From assembly GCF_000238915.1 (NCBI RefSeq), contig NZ_BAEG01000008.1, forward strand, positions 1 to 64,000: a stretch of 64,000 nt of DNA, given 5' to 3'. Of this stretch, positions 49,755 through 56,872 are shown piece by piece (within the stretch, counting starts at the first letter, position 1; each line of letters opens with the position of its first letter). The DNA comes from Arthrobacter globiformis NBRC 12137 (lineage in GTDB: Bacteria; Actinomycetota; Actinomycetes; Actinomycetales; Micrococcaceae). Position numbers and translations under genes: made by a program. Below the pieces are notes generated by a model. It ran no database searches. It had not been told where the DNA came from and saw nothing but the letters and a program-made list of their open reading frames with translations.

Positions 49755-50617
49755 GATGTGGTCCTGTCTGTGGTGCTGTCCGTGTTTTTCTTCTTGTCGC
49801 TTTTCTTGTCGAGGAAGGCCTGCATCCGGTCGAACTTGGCCTGCGACTCGAACAGGATTCCCTGCGCCAGCTGGTCGATCAGCGGGTGCGCCTCGGCCGG
49901 CGCGTGGAACACCGATTTGGTGATCCTGACGGCCAGCGGGTCCTGCCGGGCGATGCGGTCGGCTAGCCGGTGCGCTGCGCCCATGAGCTCGGCGGCCTCG
50001 TGGAGTTCGGTGACCAGGTTGACGGCGAGCGCCTCCTCGGCTTTCAGCACCCTCCCGGCCAGCAGGATTTCCTTGGCCACGGGCTCCCCCACGAGTTCCC
50101 TCAGGCGCCAGCTGGCACCGGCAGCGGCCAGAATTCCCAATCCGGTTTCCGGGTTGCCGATCCGAACGGCCGGGGTGCCGATCCGGAAGTCGGCGGCATA
50201 GGCCAGCTCCGCCCCGCCGCCCAGGCAGTAGCCATCCAGCGCCGCGATCACCGGCATGGGAAGTTTGGCGATCCGCACAAAGATCGTGGAATTGATGCCC
50301 TGCAGCGCGTCGTCGCGGCGCCGCTCCCGCAGCTGCGCGATGTCGGCACCCGAGGCAAAAACGCCCTCGGTGCCGGCGATGATGAGGACCTTGGGGTCCT
50401 TTTCCAGCTCGGCGCACACGGCATGGAGCTCGTCCACCATCTGCTGGTCGATCGCGTTGCGGACGTCGGGGCGGTTGAGGAGCACCACCACCCGGTCGCC
50501 GCGCTCTTCGACCAGGAGGGTGCTGAACTCCTGGGTGCTTAAGTGTCCGTTCGCGCTGTCCTGGTTCGTGCTGTCTTGGTTCGCGCCGTCCTGGTTCGCG
50601 TTCTCCTGGCCCGGCAC
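49751..50617 (-). CDS. paaF: enoyl-CoA hydratase, PaaF-like
   Basis: A 288-aa crotonase. Both catalytic Glu positions are present (Gly-Gly-Gly-Ala-Glu-Leu and Asn-Pro-Glu-Thr-Gly), so it is a hydratase (PaaF) rather than the isomerase PaaG. It hydrates 2,3-dehydroadipyl-CoA. The first 20 residues are an Asn-Gln-Asp repeat coded by a 15-bp tandem repeat, and the C-terminus is a Lys/Asp/Thr run. GTG 50617 overlaps the thiolase stop (TAGTG) with GGAG eight bases upstream. Middle gene of paaJFH. Confidence 0.9.
   Translation of the reverse strand: MPGQENANQDGANQDSTNQDSANGHLSTQEFSTLLVEERGDRVVVLLNRPDVRNAIDQQMVDELHAVCAELEKDPKVLIIAGTEGVFASGADIAQLRERRRDDALQGINSTIFVRIAKLPMPVIAALDGYCLGGGAELAYAADFRIGTPAVRIGNPETGLGILAAAGASWRLRELVGEPVAKEILLAGRVLKAEEALAVNLVTELHEAAELMGAAHRLADRIARQDPLAVRITKSVFHAPAEAHPLIDQLAQGILFESQAKFDRMQAFLDKKSDKKKNTDSTTDRTTS
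50555..50599 (-). repeat. 15-bp tandem repeat, three units, in paaF
   Basis: Units 50555-50569, 50570-50584 and 50585-50599 differ at one to two positions and read Ala/Thr-Asn-Gln-Asp-Gly/Ser on the coding strand. Confidence 0.9.
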
Positions 50618-51828
50618 TAGACGCGCTCCAGCAGCATAGCCGTGCCCTGGCCCACCCCGATGCACATAGTGGCCAGGCCGATCCGCGCGTCTTCGCGCTC
50701 CATCCGGCCCAGCAGGGTGATGGCGATCCGGGAGCCGCTGGAACCGAGCGGATGCCCCAAAGCGATGGCACCGCCGTCGTTGTTCACAATGTCCGGGTCC
50801 AGCCCAAGGCGCCGCACGCTCGCAAGGGACTGGGTGGCAAACGCTTCATTAAGTTCGACGGCGCCCAGGTCACCGACGCTGAGCCCGCTCCGTTTGAGGA
50901 CTTTCTGGGTTGCCGGAACCGGGCCGATGCCCATGATTTCCGGCTCACAGCCCGCGGAGGCGCCGTCGATGATCCGGGCACGGGGAGTGAGGCCGAGCCG
51001 ATGGACTGCGGCTTCGGAGGCCACGATGATGGCCGACGCGCCGTCGTTGAGGGAGGACGAATTCCCGGCCGTGACCACCGAGCCGCCGGGAACCACGGGG
51101 CGGAGGCCGGACAGAACGTCCATGGTGGTTCCGGCACGGGGGCCTTCGTCGGTGTCCACCACTGTCTCGGCCTTGCGGCTCTTGACCGTCACGGGGACGA
51201 TCTCGTCCTTGAACCTGCCCGCCTCGATCGCCGCCAGTGCCTTTTCGTGGGAGCGGACGGCGAAGGCGTCGGCGTCCTCGCGGGAGATGTTGTCCACGCG
51301 GCCCACTTCCTCGGCGGTTTCCGGCATGGAGAAGGTCATCTTGCCGCCGCGCGACAGCTCGCCCTTCGTGAACAGCGGGTTCACGAACCGCCAGCCGATG
51401 GAGGTATCGAAGATGTCCCCGGGCTTCGCGAAGGCCGTCTGCGGCTTCTCCTGGACCCAGGGCGCGCGGCTCATGGATTCCACGCCGCCGGCCACCACGA
51501 TGTCCGCGGCACCGGACTTGATCATCTGGCTGGCCAGGATGATGGCGCTCAGGCCCGAGGAGCAGAGCCGGTTTACGGTGATGCCCGGGATGTGCAGCGG
51601 GAGGCCGGCGAGGATGGTGGCCATGCGGGCCACGTTGCGGTTCTCCTCGCCGGCACCGTTGGCGTTGCCGAGGATGACCTCATCGATGGCGTCCGGATCC
51701 ACACCCGCCCGGGCCACGGCCTCGCGGACCACCAGGGCGGCCAGATCATCGGGCCGGACCGCCGAGAGCGCTCCGCCGTATCGTCCTACCGGGGTACGGG
51801 CACCGCCGACCAGAAAAGCCTCGACCAT
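50617..51828 (-). CDS. paaJ: 3-oxoadipyl-CoA thiolase
   Basis: A 403-aa thiolase. The catalytic residues are Cys89 in Asn-Arg-Leu-Cys-Ser-Ser, a His in Gly-His-Pro-Leu-Gly and a late Cys in 'MCIGVGQG'. It cleaves 3-oxoadipyl-CoA to succinyl-CoA and acetyl-CoA (and the dehydrosuberyl form earlier), the final step of the phenylacetate pathway. ATG 51828 lies 41 bases from the PaaR-type site at 51870. First gene of the paaJFH operon. PcaF-like enzymes are nearly identical, so paaJ is chosen from context. Confidence 0.93.
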   Translation of the reverse strand: MVEAFLVGGARTPVGRYGGALSAVRPDDLAALVVREAVARAGVDPDAIDEVILGNANGAGEENRNVARMATILAGLPLHIPGITVNRLCSSGLSAIILASQMIKSGAADIVVAGGVESMSRAPWVQEKPQTAFAKPGDIFDTSIGWRFVNPLFTKGELSRGGKMTFSMPETAEEVGRVDNISREDADAFAVRSHEKALAAIEAGRFKDEIVPVTVKSRKAETVVDTDEGPRAGTTMDVLSGLRPVVPGGSVVTAGNSSSLNDGASAIIVASEAAVHRLGLTPRARIIDGASAGCEPEIMGIGPVPATQKVLKRSGLSVGDLGAVELNEAFATQSLASVRRLGLDPDIVNNDGGAIALGHPLGSSGSRIAITLLGRMEREDARIGLATMCIGVGQGTAMLLERV

Positions 51829-51869
51829 GAGAACATCCTTTTCGCAGAAGCTGGGCCGGAAGCGAATAA

Positions 51870-51893
51870 ATTACCGACCGTTCGTTCTATAAA
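51870..51893. promoter_or_regulatory. PaaR operator-like site 4
   Basis: ATTACC-N12-TATAAA with GACCGTTCGTTC in the middle, upstream of paaJ. The second half is degenerate. Confidence 0.6.
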
Positions 51894-51926
51894 GATTACA
51901 CGGTGCGGGCAACCGGTCAACGGGAC

Positions 51927-51994
51927 AGGAGTTTTTGCGCGGATTGTCGCGACTTCACGTGCCTCGAAGTCGTGACAAGCGGACAAAAACTCCT
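51927..51994. terminator. long stem-loop, repeat family with copy at 56047
   Basis: AGGAGTTTTTG (51927-51937) pairs with 51984-51994, and an inner stem TTGTCGCGACTTC (51944-51956) pairs with 51966-51978 with one mismatch. It lies between paaJ and the pentapeptide gene; it probably terminates the latter. Confidence 0.7.
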
Positions 51995-52027
51995 CAGGCC
52001 CCGGTGGGGCCTACGGGCGCAGGCGCG

Positions 52028-52714
52028 TCAGGCGACGACGACGCCGAGGTGGGCCGCGAGGAGCGGGGCCAGGAGCCCCAGCTGGTACTCGTCGATCACG
52101 ACGCCGGCCAGGCTCCCCAGGCCGCTGACGCTCCGGAAGTCCGTGCCGCGCAGGTCGAAGTCCTTCAGCCTGGCGCCGGCAAGGTCCAGGCTGCCGATGG
52201 TGCAGTTCTTCAGCGCCACCCGGGCCGCGGTGGCGGAACCCAGGTCCAGTTCGCTGATGATGCAGTCGCTGATCAGCACGTCCGCCAGCCGCGAGCCGCG
52301 CAGGTTCAGGTAGTCGATCTTGCCGCCGTCGATCCGCACCGACTGCCAGCCGCCCTCATAGAGCTCGGCCGACCCCCACCTGGGATTACTGACGACGACA
52401 TCGTGCATCGTGGACCGGGCGGCGTTCAGGACCGGGGCGAAGGCCTCCTCGATGACGCAGTCCCGGAACGTGGCGCCCCGCAGCTGCGCTTCATTGAAGG
52501 AAACCCCGGCGAATGCGCATTCGGCGAAGGTGATGCCGCTCAGCTCCAGCCCGTCGGCTGCCGCCCTGCTGTACTGCATGCCGTCATACCGTGCGGCGCG
52601 GCTGAAGTCCGGCGCATCGTCATCCTGCAGGTCTTCCAGCCGGACCGGCGCCAGCCTCGGGGGCGTGACCTTCGAGGCTGAACCCTGGGGTTTGCCCGCA
52701 GCCCTTCCCGCCAC
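52028..52714 (-). CDS. pentapeptide-repeat protein
   Basis: A 228-aa protein with runs of A(D/N)LxX-type pentapeptides: 'FAECAFAGVSFNEAQLRGATFRDCVI' in the first half and 'YLNLRGSRLADVLISDCIISELDLGSATAARVALKNCTIGSLDLAGARLKDFDLRGTDFRSV' in the second. Such a quadrilateral beta-helix is known from MfpA/Qnr DNA mimics, but this one is irregular. The end is hydrophobic. GTG 52714 overlaps the stop of the SRPBCC gene (TAGTG), so the two are coupled. Confidence 0.82.
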   Translation of the reverse strand: MAGRAAGKPQGSASKVTPPRLAPVRLEDLQDDDAPDFSRAARYDGMQYSRAAADGLELSGITFAECAFAGVSFNEAQLRGATFRDCVIEEAFAPVLNAARSTMHDVVVSNPRWGSAELYEGGWQSVRIDGGKIDYLNLRGSRLADVLISDCIISELDLGSATAARVALKNCTIGSLDLAGARLKDFDLRGTDFRSVSGLGSLAGVVIDEYQLGLLAPLLAAHLGVVVA

Positions 52715-53172
52715 TACAGCTGCTCCGCTTTCGCCGCAATTTCGGCGAGATCCTTCGCCAGGGCCTTGCGCGCCATGTTCAGGCCCATCCTCCCGAAGAC
52801 GGCAAGCATCAGCCGGCTGAACACGGTAGGCCTGAGGACCTCCGCACCGAAAGTCATGGTCAGGTCGGTCCCGCCGCCCCGCTCTTCCAGCGTGAACCGG
52901 GAAGTGTAGTCCGCTCCGCCCTGCAGCGCCTTCACCGTTGTGCTGCGCGGCGGATCCGCCTGGGACACCCACATTTCCACGGTTTCGCGCCGGCCCATCA
53001 TGGACCGCGTCTCCTTCCAGCGGGTGCCTTCGCCATAGGGGCCCTCGCTGACCATCTGGATGGATTCGACGCCGGAGAGGGTGGCGGCGGATCCCGGCAC
53101 ATCCGAGATGACCTGCCAGACTTTCTCCGGGCTGGCGTTCACGTGCTGACTCAGGCTGATGCTGTGATCCAT
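52714..53172 (-). CDS. SRPBCC (START-fold) protein
   Basis: A 152-aa protein with the family start 'SQHVNASPEKVWQVISDV' and central 'MSEGPYGEGTRWKE'-like strands, then 'ADYTSRFTLEERGGGTDLTMTFGAEV' and a C-terminal helix. It binds a hydrophobic ligand, unknown. Coupled to the pentapeptide-repeat gene. ATG 53172 is preferred; ATG 53202 would add ten residues. Confidence 0.85.
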   Translation of the reverse strand: MDHSISLSQHVNASPEKVWQVISDVPGSAATLSGVESIQMVSEGPYGEGTRWKETRSMMGRRETVEMWVSQADPPRSTTVKALQGGADYTSRFTLEERGGGTDLTMTFGAEVLRPTVFSRLMLAVFGRMGLNMARKALAKDLAEIAAKAEQL

Positions 53173-53276
53173 GCCTTCGAGCCTAGCGTCAGCGGCCGAC
53201 ATTTTTGCGCCCCGGGCTCCCGGCTCCCCGCGCCGCAGCCCGCGGCCTCACGAGGAAAATGCGCAGCACGGCTTGA

Positions 53277-53298
53277 AATAGTAAGCATGCTTTGTGTT
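53277..53298. promoter_or_regulatory. AATAGTAA-N6-TTACTATT-type palindrome, copy C
   Basis: AATAGTAA at 53277-53284, spacer GCATGC, then TTTGTGTT, so the left half is exact and the right half weak. It lies 52 bases before the CsbD start codon at 53350. Confidence 0.55.
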
Positions 53299-53349
53299 AG
53301 GCTGAAACGGCTTTGTCAGATCAACCGGCAACGGAAGGTGGTGCCCACC

Positions 53350-53526
53350 ATGGGTATCGGAGACAAGATCCAGAACGCTGCAGAGGACTTCGGCGGTAAG
53401 GCGAAGGAAGCGGCAGGCAACGCGACGGACAATGACCGCCTGAAGGCTGAGGGCCAAAAAGACCAGGTTGTGGCCGACGCCAAGAAGGTCGGCGAGGACG
53501 TCAAGGACGAATTCAAGCGGGATTGA
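53350..53526 (+). CDS. CsbD family stress protein
   Basis: A 58-aa helical protein with the family pattern 'MGIGDKIQNAAEDFGGKAKEA', 'NDRLKAEGQKDQV' and a basic-acidic C-terminus. CsbD proteins are among the most strongly induced by general stress; the molecular role is unknown. ATG 53350 follows AAGGTGGTG. It has the palindrome at 53277 upstream and a strong terminator after it, so it is a single-gene unit. Confidence 0.93.
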   Translation: MGIGDKIQNAAEDFGGKAKEAAGNATDNDRLKAEGQKDQVVADAKKVGEDVKDEFKRD

Positions 53527-53543
53527 TACGCCACCAGCGAATC

Positions 53544-53588
53544 GGCGACGCCGGACTCCCTTGGGGGGAGCCCGGCGTCGCCGTTTTT
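53544..53588 (+). terminator. terminator of the CsbD gene
   Basis: GGCGACGCCGGACTCC pairs with 53567-53582 (one mismatch), followed by TTTTT at 53584-53588. Confidence 0.92.
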
Positions 53589-53662
53589 GACCTTCCAGGG
53601 CCCTGTCGCCCCAAGGGCCAGGTCCGACGCCCCGCACAGACGGCACGTGCAAGACTGGGCGC

Positions 53663-54385
53663 ATGCCCCACGTAGATCTGGGCGGGCCAGCCGCCGCCGG
53701 CGGTTCCAAGACCCTTCGCGGCTACCTCGCCACACCCGCCGGCGAAGGCCCCTTTCCCGCCGTCGTGATGATCCACGAGGCGTTCGGCCTCAATGACCAG
53801 ATCCGCCGGCACGCGGACCGGCTCGCGGCGGCCGGTTACCTCACTCTCGCCGTCGATCTCTTCAGCGACGGCGGCCCGCGCCGCTGCCTGGTGGGAACCA
53901 TGAAATCCATGATCACCGGCGAAGGCAGGGTCTTTGCCGACATCGCCGCCGCCCGGTCCTGGCTCCAGGCATCGACGCTCTCCACCGGCCGGACAGGCGT
54001 CATCGGGTTCTGCATGGGCGGCGGCTTCGCTCTCCTTGCGGCCAACGACGGCTTCGACGCCGCGTCGGTGAACTACGGCCGCCTCCCCCGCGATCTTGAG
54101 CCTGCACTCCGGGGCGCCTGCCCGCTCGTCGGGAACTACGGTGCGAAGGACCGGACCCTGCGCGGCGCCGCGGCCAGGCTGGAATCCGCCCTGGATGCGG
54201 TGGGCGTCGAACACGACGTCAAGGAGTTCCCGACGGCGGGGCACTCCTTCCTGAACGACCAGGAGGATGGCCCCCGGGCACTGCGCCCGCTCACGCGCGT
54301 GATGGGAATCGGTCCGGATCCGGCCGCCGCCCCCGAAGCGTGGCGCCGGATCGAGGACCACTTCGCAAAACACCTGAAAACCTGA
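53663..54385 (+). CDS. dienelactone hydrolase family protein
   Basis: A 240-aa alpha/beta hydrolase with nucleophile Cys117 in Gly-Phe-Cys-Met-Gly-Gly, oxyanion Glu39 in 'MIHEAFGLN' and His in 'TAGHSFLN' near 202, so it is the Cys-type dienelactone hydrolase. The family opens lactones in chloroaromatic and other aromatic breakdown; a lactone or ester substrate here is unknown. It is followed by the repeat at 54392. Confidence 0.92.
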   Translation: MPHVDLGGPAAAGGSKTLRGYLATPAGEGPFPAVVMIHEAFGLNDQIRRHADRLAAAGYLTLAVDLFSDGGPRRCLVGTMKSMITGEGRVFADIAAARSWLQASTLSTGRTGVIGFCMGGGFALLAANDGFDAASVNYGRLPRDLEPALRGACPLVGNYGAKDRTLRGAAARLESALDAVGVEHDVKEFPTAGHSFLNDQEDGPRALRPLTRVMGIGPDPAAAPEAWRRIEDHFAKHLKT

Positions 54386-54391
54386 CACGGG

Positions 54392-54441
54392 TTGCTCCGT
54401 AAGTGCCCTTTTGAACACTCAGAAGGGCACTTACAGAGCAA
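54392..54441. terminator. 19-bp stem-loop, second copy of the 21096 family
   Basis: TTGCTCCGTAAGTGCCCTT pairs with 54423-54441 with one mismatch. It follows the hydrolase gene. Compared with 21096-21143 the two stems differ at the same paired positions. Confidence 0.8.
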
Positions 54442-54455
54442 CCGATGCAGGAACG

Positions 54456-54495
54456 ACGACGGCGGGCGCCTCCGGAAAGGAGGGCCCGCCGTCGT
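54456..54495. terminator. second terminator, for the permease gene
   Basis: ACGACGGCGGGC pairs perfectly with 54484-54495 around a 16-base loop, followed by TGATCAAAAG. It may act on the minus strand after the permease. Confidence 0.75.
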
Positions 54496-54522
54496 GATCA
54501 AAAGTCGTGGTCAAACAGAAAG

Positions 54523-55986
54523 CTAACTGAAGAGCTCACTCTTCGGCTCGTTGTTCTTGACCTTCTGCCAGCCCAGCCACAGCACCACGGCGAAGAACGG
54601 GATGCTGGCCAGCGTCCAGAGGCCCAGCAGGTAGACCTCGCCGGTGGCCTTGTCAGTCATGGTGTCGAAGCCGATGAGCGCGGTGATGGCCAGCAGGGCA
54701 ATGAGTCCGGCCCAGCTGGTCCACGGCGAACCGGGCATCGGCAGGCTGGAGACGTTGCCCTTCTTCTTGCGCAGCGCGATCTGGCTGGCAAAGATGGAGC
54801 CCCAGGTGAAGATGACGCCGATCGACGCGGTGTTCAGGGCGAGGTCGAACGCATGTGAGCCGCCCAGCCAGATGTTGAGCAGGATGCCCACGAGGTATAC
54901 GGTGGCGATGGCCAGGATGGCGGCGTAGGGCACGTGGCGGCTGGACATCTTGGTCAGCCACTGCGGGGCGTGGCCGTTGTTGGCCATGGTGCGGAAGATC
55001 CGGCCGATCGAGTACAGGCCGGAGTTGCAGGAGGACAGCGCGGCGGTGATCACGATCATGTTCATGACGTCGCCCATCCACGGCAGGCCCATCTGTCCGA
55101 AGACGGTGACGAACGGCGAGGTGCCGGCCTTGTACTGGTCTGAGGGCAGCAGCATGGCCAGCAGGGTCACGGAGCCGACGTAGAACACCACGATGCGGAG
55201 CACGACGGCGCGGATCGCCTTGGGCACTTCGCGTTCCGGGTTTTCCATCTCACCGGCGGTGATGCCCACGAGTTCGATGGCGTTGTAGGCGAAGATGACG
55301 GCGTTGAGCACCAGGATCATCACGAGGGCGCCCTTGGGGAACATGCCGCCGTCGCCGGCGAAGAGGTTGACCGGCGACGCGTGCCCGGCGCCCACCTTGG
55401 CGTTGGTGACCACCATGAAGGTGCCCACGGCCAGGAAGATCACGATGGCACCGACCTTGAGGCAGGACGCCCAGAACTCGAATTCGCCGAATGCCTTGAC
55501 GCTGAGCAGGTTCACGGCCACCAGCAGCACCAGTGCTGCGATGGCGGAGAGCTCCACGGGGACGTTGGGGAAGAAGAACTGGAAGTAGAGGCCGATCGCG
55601 ATCAGCTCGGCGATGCCGGTCATGGCCCAGTTGATGAAGTACATCCAGCCGGACAGGTAGGCGCCCTTCTTGCCGAACAGTTCGCCGGCGTAGCTCACGA
55701 AGGAACCGGAGGTCTGGCGGTACATGATGAGCTCACCGAGGGCGCGCATCAGCAGGTAGGCGATGACGCCGGCGATGGCGTAGGAGAAGATCAGCGCAGG
55801 TCCGGTGGAGGCCAGCCGGCCGCCGGCTCCCATGAAAAGGCCGACGCCGATGGCGCCGCCCATCGCGATCATCGTGACGTGGCGCCGGCTCAGGGTCTTC
55901 TTGTAGCCCTCGGCGCTGAGGGTCGAGTCGACGGCGGCGGATGGAGCCGTCGGGCTCATAAGTTCTGTGGGGGTACTTTGAGGCAC
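54523..55986 (-). CDS. amino-acid permease (AAT/APC family)
   Basis: A 487-aa permease with twelve membrane helices. The first helix has 'MGGAIGVGLFMGAG' and the sixth region 'NAVIFAYNAIELVGITAGEMENPEREVPKAI', typical of the D-serine/D-alanine/glycine or asparagine permease group (CycA/AnsP). The substrate cannot be set by eye. GTG 55986 with AAGGA six bases upstream is chosen; a longer frame to 56163 lacks a ribosome site and family similarity. Confidence 0.93.
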   Translation of the reverse strand: MPQSTPTELMSPTAPSAAVDSTLSAEGYKKTLSRRHVTMIAMGGAIGVGLFMGAGGRLASTGPALIFSYAIAGVIAYLLMRALGELIMYRQTSGSFVSYAGELFGKKGAYLSGWMYFINWAMTGIAELIAIGLYFQFFFPNVPVELSAIAALVLLVAVNLLSVKAFGEFEFWASCLKVGAIVIFLAVGTFMVVTNAKVGAGHASPVNLFAGDGGMFPKGALVMILVLNAVIFAYNAIELVGITAGEMENPEREVPKAIRAVVLRIVVFYVGSVTLLAMLLPSDQYKAGTSPFVTVFGQMGLPWMGDVMNMIVITAALSSCNSGLYSIGRIFRTMANNGHAPQWLTKMSSRHVPYAAILAIATVYLVGILLNIWLGGSHAFDLALNTASIGVIFTWGSIFASQIALRKKKGNVSSLPMPGSPWTSWAGLIALLAITALIGFDTMTDKATGEVYLLGLWTLASIPFFAVVLWLGWQKVKNNEPKSELFS

Positions 55987-56046
55987 AACTGTTCCTTGTA
56001 GGGTCGGGGGTTGCCTTGGATGGGGCACTGCCGGTTCCGGAACCTG

Positions 56047-56109
56047 GAGTTTTTGTACAGATAATTCGACTTCAGGCCCCTCCTGGGGACCGTATGCGTA
56101 CAAAAACTC
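56047..56109. repeat. inverted repeat, family with copy at 51927
   Basis: GAGTTTTTGTAC (56047-56058) pairs with 56098-56109, and CCCC/GGGG form an inner stem. It shares the layout of 51927-51994 (GGAGTTTTTG, GACTTCA, CAAAAACTC). The gap 55987-56398 holds this, the 12-bp hairpin at 56313-56344, and no gene. Confidence 0.7.
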
Positions 56110-56312
56110 GTGGAGCATCGAAGGTTCGCACGGCCCATCCATCGTACAAGATTTCCGGTCCACTCAGTGACGCGGGCAACATTGCGCAGGTCAGGCCCGG
56201 GTTTTGCGCGGGTTAACGGGATCGCCGCGGGGGTCCCCGCGCCGCGTTGCGAAACAGTAACGCGAATGGACAAAAGGCTCCCTTTGAGGCCCGGATTGGG
56301 GCTACTCTGAGC

Positions 56313-56344
56313 ACCATGGCCGGGGATTCGTTCCCGGCCATGGT
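56313..56344 (+). terminator. 12-bp hairpin before the lipoprotein gene
   Basis: ACCATGGCCGGG pairs perfectly with 56333-56344, 54 bases before ATG 56399. It could be a 5' leader hairpin or terminator. Confidence 0.5.
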
Positions 56345-56398
56345 GTCCGCACCGTCTCATGCGGACGCCGGCACTCGCGCCATTTTTCAGGGGGGACT

Positions 56399-56872
56399 AT
56401 GAGAAAGAGAGCACTGCTGCTGCCTGCGGCCTTGCTGCTGGCAGCTGCGGGGTGTTCCGGCGGGGGCTCAGACCCTGCCGGATCCGGCCCCAGCGCTTCA
56501 CCATCAACAACCAGTACGACGGCGGTGTCCCAGCCGCCGTCGGAATCCTCACCACCTACGACGGCCCCTTCTCTCCCCACCGACGTGTCCACATCACTGA
56601 ACGCGATCGACGCCCTGCAAGAGCACACCTGCGCGGCCAGTCCGGACGGCCAGTGGACGTTCAAGGGAACCCTGGTCAACTCCTCGGACAAAGCCAAGAA
56701 GTACACCGTGGCAATTGCTGTCACCGTCGGCGCCGCTGTCCAGGGCCACGCCCTGATCACGGAAACGGTCCAGGCAGGGAAATCGGCTGAAGTGTCTGCA
56801 GAGAACTTCGCCAAGACCACGGGCCAGACCGGCACGTGCGAACCGGTTGTGTCGGTGGAGGATGCTTCGTGA
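56399..56872 (+). CDS. small lipoprotein coupled to the LGFP transpeptidase
   Basis: A 157-aa lipoprotein: basic start, hydrophobic segment, lipobox Ala-Ala-Gly-Cys (Cys19), a long Ser/Thr/Pro stalk to about residue 60, then a domain of about 90 residues that looks like a beta-sandwich ('KGTLVNSSDKAKKYTVAIAVTVGAAV'). GGGGGG precedes the ATG. It overlaps the L,D-transpeptidase start by four bases (GTGA), so the two are made together and probably act at the same cell-wall site. Confidence 0.78.
   Translation: MRKRALLLPAALLLAAAGCSGGGSDPAGSGPSASPSTTSTTAVSQPPSESSPPTTAPSLPTDVSTSLNAIDALQEHTCAASPDGQWTFKGTLVNSSDKAKKYTVAIAVTVGAAVQGHALITETVQAGKSAEVSAENFAKTTGQTGTCEPVVSVEDAS

Noticed and set aside
55987..56163. 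N-terminal extension of the amino-acid permease
   Set aside because: The extension has no ribosome site, unusual composition and covers the palindromic repeat at 56047-56109; GTG 55986 with AAGGA is better.
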